DNA of 64,000 nt from Nocardia flavorosea (GCF_015477805.1 NZ_JADLQL010000002.1:1302001-1366000), one strand, 5' to 3'; shown: positions 1-8,442, counted from the stretch's first letter. Translations and numbers: made by a program. Notes: generated from the letters alone by a model not told the origin.

Positions 1-1
1 A

Positions 2-154
2 CGGGTCATCGTCTGCGTCCAGCATCCGGGTGAAACCGATGACGCCTCGGTGGAGGCGCCGGCGTCGCACTGGCCGGATGGCGGCACCGCGCAGCCGCGC
101 CCGTCCGTGGTGGCGGTCTGGAAGGCCGGTGGCGGCCGGATCGGCATCGATTAA
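2..154 (+). CDS. 3' end of a PhoX-family (DUF839) phosphatase
   Basis: Only the last 50 codons are in the window; the gene runs in from the left edge. Frame 2 is open from base 2 to a TAA at 152-154. It reads through VIVCVQHPGE, then SHWPDGG and RPSVVAVWK, which is the typical carboxy-terminal signature of PhoX-type secreted calcium-dependent alkaline phosphatases (the xQHPGE and SHWPDG blocks). Members hydrolyse phosphate monoesters outside the cytoplasm, usually after Tat export. The catalytic region and signal peptide lie outside the window and cannot be checked. The family call rests on two short motifs, so activity is not assessable. Confidence 0.72.
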   Translation, partial: RVIVCVQHPGETDDASVEAPASHWPDGGTAQPRPSVVAVWKAGGGRIGID

Positions 155-297
155 GCGTTGGCCGCAACGGTTCCGGCCGGGCTACCCGGCCCGGCTGGAA
201 CCGCCCGGGCCGGCCTGTCCGCCCGGTGCAGTGGTTCAGCGGAAGTCGTCCGCGTGGTCCTTCGCCCATCGAGTGAGGGGAACGCCCAGGGCGCCCG

Positions 298-1161
298 CTA
301 ACCGCTGCCGGTGAGACCACCCATTCGGGCGAACCGGTGGAAATCCCCTTGGGCACCGCTGTACACGTTCACATCGGTGGGGCCGTGGATACCGGGGATG
401 GAACCGGAATCGGTCTGCTGCCAGAACGTCCACGCCGGCCAGCGTCCAGGGACCTCCGGTTGCGGGCGGTCGCGATAGTCGGCGATCCACAGCGGGTAGC
501 GGTGGAACTGATCGCTGTCGGCCATCGCGGTTTTCCAGAAGGTCGGATACGTGTAGATGATCGGTACGCGGCCGGTCAGTGCCTGAACCGTATTGAGATA
601 ACGGTGTGTCCAGTCGATCAGGGCAGCGGGGGACAGTCCGCCGGAATGCTCGATATCCAGCACCGGCGGTAGATCGAGCGGTCCGTTCTGGCCCAGTACG
701 ACCGCCGCGTAGAGCGCGGCCTGCGGTTCCGGTGGGAGGTCCGGATGGGCATAGTGATAGGTGCCGCGGGCCATCCCGGCGACCCGCATGTGCAGGCTGT
801 CCTGGACGAAGTACGGGTTGACGTAATGCAGTCCCTCGGTGGCCTTGACCATGGCGAAACCGTGGCCCGCGGCGCGTACCGCGAACCAGTCGATGGGCCG
901 CCCGCTGTCGTGCTGCCAGGACGAGACGTCGGGACCGGTCGGCTGGGCGATTGCGGTCGGAGAGACGCCGAATCCCGCCGCGCACACCAGCACTGCGCCC
1001 ACCGCGGAGTTCCGTATCAGGCGTCGGCCCGCGCCGGCGCGGGCCCGGCCGCGGACCGAAGGCCGAACGGCCCGGTGGTGGGAGGTGTTGTTCAGGGTGC
1101 CGGGCCCGCGCCGCAGGAGGCGGCGCAACGGTGCAGTCGGTCTCCAACGGACAGGTTTCAT
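298..1161 (-). CDS. secreted GH25 muramidase (lysozyme-like)
   Basis: A 287-residue glycoside hydrolase family 25 protein expected to cleave the MurNAc-GlcNAc bond of peptidoglycan. A basic leader (about residues 1-47) is followed by a hydrophobic stretch with an Ala-rich end (AVLVCAAGFGV...AIAQ), so it is probably exported. The catalytic barrel opens with GPDVSSWQ, the usual GH25 start with its conserved Asp, and continues with MVKATEG, the acidic pair DIEHSGG, and later IYTYPTFW and WQQTDSG. The ATG at 1161 is preferred because a TAGGGT hexamer lies 8 nt upstream and there is no ribosome-binding site; a GTG two codons earlier is possible. Use in cell-wall remodelling rather than host or phage lysis is an inference. 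Confidence 0.85.
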   Translation of the reverse strand: MKPVRWRPTAPLRRLLRRGPGTLNNTSHHRAVRPSVRGRARAGAGRRLIRNSAVGAVLVCAAGFGVSPTAIAQPTGPDVSSWQHDSGRPIDWFAVRAAGHGFAMVKATEGLHYVNPYFVQDSLHMRVAGMARGTYHYAHPDLPPEPQAALYAAVVLGQNGPLDLPPVLDIEHSGGLSPAALIDWTHRYLNTVQALTGRVPIIYTYPTFWKTAMADSDQFHRYPLWIADYRDRPQPEVPGRWPAWTFWQQTDSGSIPGIHGPTDVNVYSGAQGDFHRFARMGGLTGSG

Positions 1162-1169
1162 GCTCACCG

Positions 1170-1175
1170 ACCCTA
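1170..1175 (-). promoter_or_regulatory. -10 hexamer of a probable leaderless promoter for the GH25 gene
   Basis: TAGGGT on the minus strand, 8 nt before the ATG at 1161, with no purine-rich ribosome-binding site between them. Confidence 0.45.
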
Positions 1176-1252
1176 TGCACCGGCAGGCCGGCTACCTGGT
1201 AAGACCGCGCCGTGAATCGGCACCGATATCGTCGCGCGGACGCATCGGTTTC

Positions 1253-1633
1253 TCACACCCCCGGAAGCGGCCCGGTACTCCGCGACAGCGGGCTGCCGAC
1301 CGGTTGTAGGTAGCAAACGAGGATCGCTGTCGTCTCGCCGCCGTTGTTGCGGGCGATATGAGCGTGTTCCGGTCCGCTCGGTTCCCGGAACACCCGGCCA
1401 CGCCGGTAGGCGGCGGGACCGTCCAGCCCGGGATGGTCCAGGACACCCCGGGTGACCAGGACGAACAGCGTTCCGTCGTGGTAGTGCGGGCCGCTGCTGC
1501 CGCCGGGCGCGATCCGTGTCTGCCGCACGATGATCTCCCGGCGCCGCAACGGCATACGGAACAGTTCGCGGCTCGCTGTCCCGTGGGCGGGCGCGGGGTT
1601 CGGCCGGAAAGGTCGCATATCCCCATCGAACAC
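1253..1633 (-). CDS. cupin-domain protein
   Basis: A small (126 aa) single-domain cupin. The metal-site pattern is visible as PGGSSGPHYHDGTLFVLVTRG (first motif with HxH) followed by the second motif around EPSGPEHAHIARNNG. The fold forms a beta-barrel that often binds a metal through the histidines. Substrate is unknown; stand-alone cupins of this size can be sensors, isomerases or dioxygenase-like. The GTG at 1633 is chosen because a GGGGCGAG stretch lies just upstream; an ATG five codons in (1618) is the alternative. It is divergent from the MFS transporter, with a shared 233-bp intergenic region containing a CRP-like palindrome, so the two may be co-regulated. Confidence 0.75.
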   Translation of the reverse strand: MFDGDMRPFRPNPAPAHGTASRELFRMPLRRREIIVRQTRIAPGGSSGPHYHDGTLFVLVTRGVLDHPGLDGPAAYRRGRVFREPSGPEHAHIARNNGGETTAILVCYLQPVGSPLSRSTGPLPGV

Positions 1634-1773
1634 CAGCTCGCCCCGCCCAGGAGACGCCGGCTCGGCTCGCCGATCGGTTGAGCAGCGCCGTCACCCGGGC
1701 TGCTCGCGCGTTGATGTATCCCTGGACGTGCTTGTCCTCGCACCGCCCGCAAACGGGCGTTCCCCATCATAAA

Positions 1774-1789
1774 TGTGACATATTTCACG
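1774..1789. promoter_or_regulatory. CRP/GlxR-like palindrome between cupin and MFS genes
   Basis: TGTGA at 1774-1778 and TCACG at 1785-1789 are separated by six bases. This matches the TGTGA-N6-TCACA consensus of cAMP-CRP/GlxR regulators at 9 of 10 arm positions. It sits 77 bp before the MFS start and 140 bp before the cupin start. Confidence 0.55.
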
Positions 1790-1866
1790 TCCGATTTGTC
1801 CGATTACCGGTGCTTCCCGGTCAGTGATGATGCCCTCACGTATTCGATCCACGAAACGGAGGACAT

Positions 1867-3279
1867 ATGGCGACGGAACGAAACACGCACTCCTGGAGGG
1901 AATTCCGCGATCACCTCGGCGTTGCGATCATGCTGGCGGGCGGAGTGCTCGTCAGTGCGATCAACATCTATCTGGTAGGGAGTCTGTTGCCGAGCGCGGT
2001 CGCCGACATCGGCGGCGAGAGGCTGTATGCGTGGAGTGCAACGATCTTTTCGGTCGCGCAGGTGGCCGGCACGCTGGCCGTGAGCCGGATGCTGTCTCTG
2101 CGCAGCACGGTCGGCTCGTATCTGATCGGATTCGGGATGTTTGCGGCCGGCTCGGTGGTGTGTGCGGTGAGTCCGGTCATGGCGGCGTTCCTGATCGGCC
2201 GCGGGGTCCAGGGGCTGGGCGCGGGACTGCTCACCGGATTGGGTTTCGCGGCAGTGTACGTGGCGTTGCCACGGTCGCTGTGGGTACGCGGGACCGCGTT
2301 GATCTCGGCTATGTTCGGGGTCGGCACTCTCGCAGGCCCGGCTATGGGGGGATTGTTCGCCCAGTTCGATATGTGGCGAGTCGCGTTCGTTGTCCTCGCT
2401 GTTGTGGGTGTGGCGGCAGCAGGTTTCGCGCCGCGGGTCCTGCCGAAGAGTGACAGCCGCCAGACCCCCGCACCGGTTCCGGTCGTATCGCTGACGCTGG
2501 TGGTCGGTGCCGCCACGGCTGTGAGTGTGGCCGGGGTTGTCGCGGGTGTCGCGGCGATGACGCTCGCGCTCGCGGTGGCCGTCGCTTCCGTGCTCGTTTT
2601 CCTGGCCTGGGAAAGGCATGCGGGGCAACGGATTCTCCCGCTCGCGACGTATCGGTCCGGCAGTCCGTTGCGGTGGGTGTATCTGACGATCGTGGTGCTG
2701 TCGGCTGGTGTGGGCGTGGAGTTGTTTCTTCCCTTGTTCGGCCAGCGCCTGGCGGGCTTGCCTCCGGTCGTGGCCGGATTCTTCGGTGCCGCCTTGTCCC
2801 TGGGCTGGCCGGTGAGTCAGATGCTCGTCGCCTCGGTGCAGCGCGAAGCCACGATCCGGCGACTTCGAGTTGCCGGTCCGCTGCTGCTGGCGATCGGATT
2901 CCTGGGCCTGGCGTTGCTGCAACGCAGCCATGTCTCCTTGCCGATGGTTCTGGCCTGGCTGCCGCTACTGTTCCTCGCCGGGGCCGGTATCGGCATCGCC
3001 TGGCCACATCTGTCGGTGGCCGCGATGACCAGCTCTCCGGATCCGGAAGAAGGCCAGAAGGCCGCGGCGGCCATTGCGACGATCCTGACCATGTCAACGG
3101 CCTTCGGCGCCGCCGTCGCCGGTCTGCTGGTCAATCTCGGTGGAACCTCGCTGGTGAACTCGTCGCGTTACCTGCTGTTGGGATTCACCGCCATCGCTGC
3201 ACTCGGGATCTCGACCGCTGTCCGCGTGAACCGTACGACACGAATACCGGACCTCCGCAAGGACACCACTGCGGTATAG
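1867..3279 (+). CDS. MFS transporter, probable drug exporter
   Basis: A 470-residue polytopic protein with 12-14 predicted hydrophobic segments. It shows the usual major facilitator landmarks: FLIGRGVQGLGAGLLTGLGF resembles the motif C region of drug/proton antiporters of the EmrB/QacA type, with AGPAMGGLFAQFDMWRVAF after it. It is therefore likely an inner-membrane proton-driven exporter; the substrate cannot be read. The start has a strong ribosome-binding site, GGAGG at 1858-1862. A CRP-like palindrome lies 77 bp upstream. The end (ARYIP-like basic tail, RKDTTAV) is complete. A short GC-rich hairpin follows the stop at about 3291-3315 but is not convincing as a terminator. Confidence 0.85.
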   Translation: MATERNTHSWREFRDHLGVAIMLAGGVLVSAINIYLVGSLLPSAVADIGGERLYAWSATIFSVAQVAGTLAVSRMLSLRSTVGSYLIGFGMFAAGSVVCAVSPVMAAFLIGRGVQGLGAGLLTGLGFAAVYVALPRSLWVRGTALISAMFGVGTLAGPAMGGLFAQFDMWRVAFVVLAVVGVAAAGFAPRVLPKSDSRQTPAPVPVVSLTLVVGAATAVSVAGVVAGVAAMTLALAVAVASVLVFLAWERHAGQRILPLATYRSGSPLRWVYLTIVVLSAGVGVELFLPLFGQRLAGLPPVVAGFFGAALSLGWPVSQMLVASVQREATIRRLRVAGPLLLAIGFLGLALLQRSHVSLPMVLAWLPLLFLAGAGIGIAWPHLSVAAMTSSPDPEEGQKAAAAIATILTMSTAFGAAVAGLLVNLGGTSLVNSSRYLLLGFTAIAALGISTAVRVNRTTRIPDLRKDTTAV

Positions 3280-3433
3280 CGCCGGTGAAAAGCTGCCCCT
3301 GAACGGGGCGCAGCCGATGCGCCGCCCCAGGCCGGATCATCGTGCCTGCGGGCGGCGCTCGGGAAGGTGTCTGCGGACTGCCGCACCCGCACCGGCCCCG
3401 CGGGTTCGATGCCGTGGGCGCTCGGGTCCTGGT

Positions 3434-4186
3434 CTACGAGGCGGCCGTGGCGTGATCGCGGAGCCAATCCCGGTAATGCGTACCGGCGAGCCGGGCTTGC
3501 GGGCCCGCGAGGAGTGCTTCGCCGGGAACGGCCGCGAACATACCGGCCGATTCGTCGGTGACGACGAGACGATCGTCGTGCTGCGCGGCCAGGGTGATCC
3601 GGCCGAGTTCGTCCAAGGCGAAGACCTCCGGCCCGGCGACATCGCGGATCCCTTGCAGCGGGGCGCGAGTGGCGACTGCGACCACCGCGTCGACGACATC
3701 GGCGGCCGCCATCGGCTGCAGGCGGGTACTGGGCAGGCGGACGGTGTCGCCGTCGGCGGTCCAGGACAGCACCGAATCCATGAACTCGAAGAACTGTGTG
3801 GCCCGGACGATGGAGTACGGAGTGGGCCCCCACTTCACCATCTGCTCCTGCCGTGCTTTGGCGCGGTAGTAGTCCAGTTGCGGCACCCTGTCCACGCCGA
3901 CGATCGAAAGCACCACCTGGTGTTTGACCCCGGCGCGCTCACCCGCGGCGAGCAGATTGTCCATCGAGGTGCGGAAGAAATCCAGGGATGCTTCGCCGAA
4001 GGTGGGTGAGTTCGCCACATTGGTCACCACCTCGGCGCCCGCCAGCACCTCGTCCAGACCTTCGCCGGTGATGATGTCGACGCCGGTCGACGGCGCCGCG
4101 GGGACGGCCTCGTGGCCTGCCGCCGCGAGCTGCTGTACAACCTGTGCGCCGATTCGTCCGGTACCGCCTACGACTACGTGCTTCAT
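3434..4186 (-). CDS. NmrA-like atypical SDR oxidoreductase
   Basis: A 250-residue NAD(P)-binding protein. The Rossmann glycine motif VVGGTGRIGAQV is at residues 4-15, followed by the short strand-turn pattern typical of NmrA/atypical short-chain dehydrogenases (HQVVLSIVGVDRV, YYRAKARQEQMV, YSIVRATQFFEF). There is a YxxxK-like sequence (YYRAK), so catalysis is possible, but many members are redox sensors. ATG 4186 is preferred over a GTG 15 nt upstream because AAAGGCGGG lies at ribosome-binding distance. It stands alone, convergent with the MFS gene and divergent from the EXLDI gene. Substrate unknown. Confidence 0.8.
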   Translation of the reverse strand: MKHVVVGGTGRIGAQVVQQLAAAGHEAVPAAPSTGVDIITGEGLDEVLAGAEVVTNVANSPTFGEASLDFFRTSMDNLLAAGERAGVKHQVVLSIVGVDRVPQLDYYRAKARQEQMVKWGPTPYSIVRATQFFEFMDSVLSWTADGDTVRLPSTRLQPMAAADVVDAVVAVATRAPLQGIRDVAGPEVFALDELGRITLAAQHDDRLVVTDESAGMFAAVPGEALLAGPQARLAGTHYRDWLRDHATAAS

Positions 4187-4476
4187 TCTCCCGCCTTTCA
4201 CGGCATGGCCCCGGCCGCGCCGGGGATTTCACGGAAGTCGGTTGTTGTGGTGTCCGGTGTTGCACTCGGCGGGTCGGTCCCGCCGTGCCGCGGTGGCCGG
4301 GTAGGCGCTCACCGCGCCGCGAGTCCAGGAAACCAGGAGCAGACCCCGGTAGGGGATCACCCGGCTCGGGTGAGGTTGGCCGGATACCCGAATCGAGCAG
4401 CTCCGACCTTCACCGATAGCCTGGGTATCGAACCTGATAGCGGCACATTTTCCGTGAATCGAAGCAACCCATTGCT

Positions 4477-4497
4477 TATACGTATACTTCTACGTAT
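4477..4497. promoter_or_regulatory. tandem TACGTA palindromes at the start of the EXLDI gene
   Basis: TATACGTATA (4477-4486, perfect palindrome) and TACGTA (4491-4496) have centres 12 bp apart, about one helical turn. ATACGTA at 4478-4484 and TACGTAT at 4491-4497 also form an inverted repeat. The sequence is far more AT-rich than its surroundings and ends 11 bp before the preferred start codon. It looks like an operator. Confidence 0.6.
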
Positions 4498-4507
4498 GAT
4501 AGGTCTT

Positions 4508-5020
4508 ATGCCGAACAAGACCATCTATGTCGCCGACGACGATCTGCCCCTGTTCCAGCGAGCGCAGGAACTCGTCGGCGGCAATCTGTCCGGCGCGGTG
4601 GTCACCGCCCTGCGGCGGTTCATCGAACTGGAAGAGGGCCGGCTCGAGGGTTACGACGAAGTGATTCTGCGGGTCGGGCACAACGGGGTCCGGCAGGTGC
4701 GATTCCAGGGTTCGCTGCTCGGTGAACACCGCGACGTCGGCGACGAGCGGATGGAACATCTACGGGTCTTCCGTGGACGGAAGGGCAAATTCGCACTGCA
4801 CGCGCAATATTCGAATTGGTCGGACTACCCCGAATCGCAGAACTGGCTGCGCGATCTGAAGAACTGGCGGCGCATGCTCGGTATCGAACAGGACTGGGGT
4901 GATTACCAGCTCACCGTCACCGACACGCTGGAGGAACTGAAGGAAAAGATTCCGGACGAACTGTACCGGCGGGTCGCCGATATCGCCGATCGGCCCCGGG
5001 TGGAAGAACTCGATATCTGA
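4508..5020 (+). CDS. EXLDI family protein with ribbon-helix-helix-like N-terminus
   Basis: The 170-residue product ends in VEELDI, the E-x-L-D-I terminus that names the EXLDI family (TIGR04342), found mainly in Actinobacteria and of unknown function. Residues 1-45 read as a strand (KTIYV), a helix (DLPLFQRAQELVG) and a second helix (LSGAVVTALRRFIELEEG), the layout of ribbon-helix-helix DNA-binding domains. The remainder is polar with many Trp, Asp and Glu (YSNWSDYPESQNWLRDLKNW). ATG 4508 is chosen because the in-frame ATG at 4496 overlaps the palindromes; AGG at 4500-4503 gives a weak ribosome-binding site. The domain reading and autoregulation are my inferences; the family name is not. Confidence 0.82.
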   Translation: MPNKTIYVADDDLPLFQRAQELVGGNLSGAVVTALRRFIELEEGRLEGYDEVILRVGHNGVRQVRFQGSLLGEHRDVGDERMEHLRVFRGRKGKFALHAQYSNWSDYPESQNWLRDLKNWRRMLGIEQDWGDYQLTVTDTLEELKEKIPDELYRRVADIADRPRVEELDI

Positions 5021-5280
5021 TCTTCCCGGGTTCTGCGCGCGTCGCCGACCGGCAGAACACCTACGAAGCCCGGCGATGCGTTCGCCGACCGTTCGCACCG
5101 TTCCCCGTGCGCGGGCGGCAGACAGAATCGGAGACCGGTGCCGACGGGCTGTTCTCGCTGGGCCGAGGTGGTGTTCGGCCTCGGCGGCTTCCTGTGGTCG
5201 ACCACCGTGTTCCGGCGGCAGGGCCACCGAGATCGCGCCTGCCCCGAGCCCCGGCGTCCGCCGGCGGGGCTCGAAGGCGT

Positions 5281-5940
5281 CTAGTTGCGTTCGACCTCGA
5301 TCGGGTGGGTCGCCAGCAGCGACAGCGGCAACGGTTGCCGGCGCAGCACCTCGGCCCACATATCGGTGCGACGGCTGGTGATCGGATCGCTCGGCAGCGC
5401 CGACACCACGATCCAATCGTCGTTGTCCAGTTCGCTGTCCAGTTGACCGAAGGTCCAGCCGGCGTAACCGGCGAAGATCCGGACACCTTCGACCAGCGCC
5501 CCGATCCGCTCCGGGACGGCGTCCAGATCCACCAGCACCACCCGGCCGTCGACCCGCCGTACACCGGGCACGCCGTCGATGGAGGCGCCCACCCGCACAG
5601 TGCCCAGGCACAGCGCGGCATCGCGTTTGACCGGGCCGCCGACGAACAGTGTGCGCGGCTGCGCGCAGACCTCGCTCCACTGCGGTAGCACATCGTGCAC
5701 CGCGGTTTCGCTGGGCCGGTTCAGCACCACACCGAGAGTGCCGGCGTCGTTGTGCTCGATGATGTAGACGACCGTCCGGCGGAACGTGGGCTCGGCCAGG
5801 TCGGTCGAGGAAACGAGTAGGGAGCCGGCCCGCACCATCTGCTCGTCCTGCCGGTTACCGCGACGACCAGGGTCGGGTCGGTGCCCGCCACCGCGGCCGC
5901 CCCGGGTCTTGCGATCATCGGGGTCATCTGCCTGCGCCAC
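5281..5940 (-). CDS. YqgE/AlgH family protein (UPF0301)
   Basis: A 219-residue protein that follows M. tuberculosis Rv0038 closely in recalled alignment: LLVSSTDLAEPTFRRTVVYI, GTLGVVLNRPSE, FVGGPVKRDAALCLG, EGVRIFAGYAGWTFGQL and the ending LPLSLLATHPIEVERN. The family is widespread; the molecular role is unknown and the link to alginate regulation (AlgH) has not held generally. Residues 1-34 are polar and poorly conserved. The start is uncertain: a GTG at 5940 gives the conserved-length protein, an upstream start at 6000 would add 20 residues, and an internal ATG before VRAGSLLV is also possible. It is divergent from the PlsC gene. Confidence 0.85.
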   Translation of the reverse strand: MAQADDPDDRKTRGGRGGGHRPDPGRRGNRQDEQMVRAGSLLVSSTDLAEPTFRRTVVYIIEHNDAGTLGVVLNRPSETAVHDVLPQWSEVCAQPRTLFVGGPVKRDAALCLGTVRVGASIDGVPGVRRVDGRVVLVDLDAVPERIGALVEGVRIFAGYAGWTFGQLDSELDNDDWIVVSALPSDPITSRRTDMWAEVLRRQPLPLSLLATHPIEVERN

Positions 5941-6052
5941 CAGGCCATCATCGCAGTTATTGCGCGATCGCGCCCCTCTGATCACCCGTTCGCTTCGCAT
6001 GATGTCCGCGCGGACGCCGATATGCTGCGCTGCCGTCGCCGGCCCCTGCTCG

Positions 6053-6058
6053 TAGAGT
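6053..6058 (+). promoter_or_regulatory. -10 hexamer of a probable leaderless promoter for the PlsC-like gene
   Basis: TAGAGT ends exactly 7 nt before the ATG at 6066. No ribosome-binding site is present between them. Confidence 0.5.
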
Positions 6059-6065
6059 CAGCCGT

Positions 6066-6827
6066 ATGCGACCCCCTGAGGTGCTTCTCGGCAACAGCGA
6101 CGACGTGTACGACTTCTACCGTGCGCACCGGCAGAACCGGCTCCAGGCGATGGGGGCCTATGCCCTGCTCGGGCGGCGTTACCGGCCGCGGGTCAGCTAT
6201 GCCGGCGGTGCCCGGACCGCCATCCGCGAGCTGGTCCGTGCCCGGACCCCGCTGTTGATCGCGGTGAACCACCTCTCCCGGCTGGATCCGTACACGCTGG
6301 CCGCGGCCGCGTGGCGTAGCGAGCTACGGCCTGTCATCGGCCGGACCCGGGTGCTGGCCAAGGACGAACTGTTCGTCGAGGAGAAACTGCGGCGCCGGAT
6401 CGACATGATGGGTGGAATTCCGGTTTTCCGCGGTACCGATCACGGCCTGCGGGCGGTGAACGCCGCCGGGCAGCGCATGATGGATATCTGCGCCGAACGT
6501 CTGGCCGAGGGGGACAGCCTCGCCGTTTTCCCCGAGGGCACCTGCAACGATGTGGATCCGGCGCAGGTCCAGCCCGTCGGTACCGGGATCGGGCATATCG
6601 CGTTCCGGACCGCCAAGCTCGGCGTTCATCCCGCACTGCTGTGTCTCGGGCTGAGTTACGGTCCCCGCGCCGACCCCGCCGTCGAGCCGACCAAGGACGA
6701 AGCGAAATCGGCGAGCTTCCATTTCACCGTCCCGCGCACCGAGCTACCGGCCCGGCCGGCCGAGATCACCCGGTTGGTCCGCACCGACCTGCAGCAGGCG
6801 CTGGATGGGGCGGTCGCTGCCTACTGA
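6066..6827 (+). CDS. PlsC-type lysophospholipid acyltransferase
   Basis: A 253-residue acyltransferase of the glycerol-3-phosphate/1-acylglycerol-3-phosphate acyltransferase superfamily. The catalytic NHxxxxD box is NHLSRLD (about residues 78-84) and the phosphate-binding box is FPEGTCND (about 157-164). IPVFRGT between them fits block II. It should transfer an acyl chain to a glycerol phospholipid precursor at the membrane face; the exact acceptor is not readable. There is no obvious transmembrane helix, so peripheral association is likely. The gene seems leaderless (see the -10 at 6053). It is monocistronic by position, convergent with the GNAT gene. Confidence 0.87.
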   Translation: MRPPEVLLGNSDDVYDFYRAHRQNRLQAMGAYALLGRRYRPRVSYAGGARTAIRELVRARTPLLIAVNHLSRLDPYTLAAAAWRSELRPVIGRTRVLAKDELFVEEKLRRRIDMMGGIPVFRGTDHGLRAVNAAGQRMMDICAERLAEGDSLAVFPEGTCNDVDPAQVQPVGTGIGHIAFRTAKLGVHPALLCLGLSYGPRADPAVEPTKDEAKSASFHFTVPRTELPARPAEITRLVRTDLQQALDGAVAAY

Positions 6828-6959
6828 ACGGGTGGCGTCGCACGGTAACCGAGGCGTGTACGGCACCGGTCGGCCGCCGAGGGCGTTCGGACCGGCTGCG
6901 CTGGATGCGGTTCGAGTGGTTGTCGTGGCGGCGCCGTTACCCGCTGTCCGGAGTGCGGC

Positions 6960-7271
6960 TCATTGCGGTAGCCCGAGCCGGTCGCGGGCCCAGTGCGGGA
7001 CCATCGACAGGTACTGCGGCCGGGTTTCGATGAAATGGCCGACCACCCGGCACATCGGCAGCACGCCGAGTCCTTCGGTGCCGGTGGCGTGCAAGGCCGC
7101 TTCCACCAGGTCCCGGGCGTAGCCCTGCCCGTCGAAACGTGGGTCGATCTCGGTATGGACGAACGCCCGTTCACCGGCGGTGTCCTGATATTCGATATAG
7201 CCCGCGATCTCGCCGTCGACAGTGATCTCGAAGCGTTCCAGTGCGGTGTTGTTGCGGACGTCCGTCGGCAT
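6960..7271 (-). CDS. small GNAT-fold N-acetyltransferase (YjdJ-like)
   Basis: A 103-residue single-domain acetyltransferase of the short GNAT type. The acetyl-CoA pyrophosphate loop appears as DGQGYARDLVEAAL (R/QxxGxA variant), after strands GEIAGYIEYQDT and FVHTEIDPRF. After this come CRVVGHFIETRPQY, characteristic of the YjdJ/Gcn5-related small family. The acceptor is unknown. The ATG at 7271 has a TAGCGT hexamer 6 nt upstream and no ribosome-binding site, so a leaderless transcript is likely. It is about 73 bp from the dehydrogenase stop and in the same direction; separate transcription is suggested by its own promoter. Confidence 0.85.
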   Translation of the reverse strand: MPTDVRNNTALERFEITVDGEIAGYIEYQDTAGERAFVHTEIDPRFDGQGYARDLVEAALHATGTEGLGVLPMCRVVGHFIETRPQYLSMVPHWARDRLGLPQ

Positions 7272-7277
7272 GGCTCG

Positions 7278-7283
7278 ACGCTA
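7278..7283 (-). promoter_or_regulatory. -10 hexamer of a probable leaderless promoter for the GNAT gene
   Basis: TAGCGT on the minus strand, 6 nt before the ATG at 7271. Confidence 0.45.
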
Positions 7284-7344
7284 CTCGTTCGATGGCGAAA
7301 AATCGCATCGGTCGGGTAGTCGGCGCGGCGATTCGCCTCCGGCG

Positions 7345-8442
7345 TCAGGACATTTGGACGATCGCCCGTCCGACGATCTCCCCGCGGGCCAGCGCCCGGT
7401 ACGCCTCGTCGGCCTGCGCGAGCGGGTAGCGGCGGGTGATGACCTCTTGCGGCCGGACTGTCTCCGCGGCGACCATCCGCAACAGGGCCGGCATATCGGT
7501 CCGGGCTTTCGCGCCGTAGGAACCGAGCACCTGGAGTTTGCGCCGGACCAGCCGGGCCAGGTCGAGACTGCCGGTGGCACCCGCGGGGGCGATACCCACG
7601 ACCACGGCACGCCCGCCGTCGTCGAGAATATCCAGAGCCGTCGCGAAGGTGGCCGGACTGCCCAGCGCCTCGAAGGCCACGTCCACGCCGTAGCCGCCGG
7701 TGAGTTCCCGGACGCGGGCCGCGGCGTCCTCGGTGCGCGAATTGACCGTGTGGGTTGCGCCGAGTTTCGCCACCGCGGAAAGCTTCTCGTCGCTGATATC
7801 GACGGCGATGATCTGGGCGACCCCCGCGGCCGCCGCGAATTGCACGATCGACGAGCCGACACCGCCCGCCGCGACCACCGCGATCCGGTCACCGAGACCG
7901 AGTTCGGCGGTATGGACCGCGCCGAGCGCAGTGAACGAACTGCAACCGAGGATCGAGACCGCATCCAGGCCGATCTCCGCGGGCACGGCGAAGACATCGG
8001 AGGCGGGCACGACGCAGTATTCGGCCAGCCCGCCCATCGAGTACATGGCCAGCGGTGTTCCGTCGGCGCGGGCGAGCCTGCTCGTACCGTCGTAGAGAGT
8101 GCCGTTGAGCCGGTTGTGCGCGAAGAACTTCTCGCACAGGTCCTCGGCCCCGCGGACACAGTGCCGGCAGTCACCGCACGGCATGATGAAACTGCACACC
8201 ACGTTATCGCCCACCGCGATATCCGCCACGCCCTCGCCGAGTTCTTCGACGACTCCCGAAACCTCGTGCCCCAGCACCGCGGGCGCCGGAAACTTCACCT
8301 CGGACCGGAGAACGTGCAGATCGGTATGGCACACCCCGCAAGCGGTCACCCGGAGCAGCACCTCGCCCCGCCGGGGTCGCGGTACCGGAATATCCTCGAC
8401 GACCAGCCGGGGTTCGCCTCCGTAGAAAACTGCGGCCCGCAC
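7345..8442 (-). CDS. zinc-dependent alcohol dehydrogenase
   Basis: A 365-residue medium-chain dehydrogenase. Catalytic zinc ligands are visible in ACGVCHTDLH and LGHEVSGVVEE. The structural zinc site is complete with four cysteines in CGDCRHCVRGAEDLC. The NAD-binding fold has AAGGVGSSIVQFAAAAG. It should oxidise an alcohol or reduce an aldehyde using NAD(P)H; the substrate is not determined. GTG 8442 is preferred over the longer start at 8460 because GGAGGAGGG lies just upstream of it. It is divergent from the F420-type nitroreductase across a 272-bp region carrying TetR-like operators. Confidence 0.9.
   Translation of the reverse strand: MRAAVFYGGEPRLVVEDIPVPRPRRGEVLLRVTACGVCHTDLHVLRSEVKFPAPAVLGHEVSGVVEELGEGVADIAVGDNVVCSFIMPCGDCRHCVRGAEDLCEKFFAHNRLNGTLYDGTSRLARADGTPLAMYSMGGLAEYCVVPASDVFAVPAEIGLDAVSILGCSSFTALGAVHTAELGLGDRIAVVAAGGVGSSIVQFAAAAGVAQIIAVDISDEKLSAVAKLGATHTVNSRTEDAAARVRELTGGYGVDVAFEALGSPATFATALDILDDGGRAVVVGIAPAGATGSLDLARLVRRKLQVLGSYGAKARTDMPALLRMVAAETVRPQEVITRRYPLAQADEAYRALARGEIVGRAIVQMS

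Noticed and set aside
3291..3315. Short GC-rich hairpin after the MFS gene
   Set aside because: The stem is interrupted and there is no T-run, so it is not reported as a terminator.
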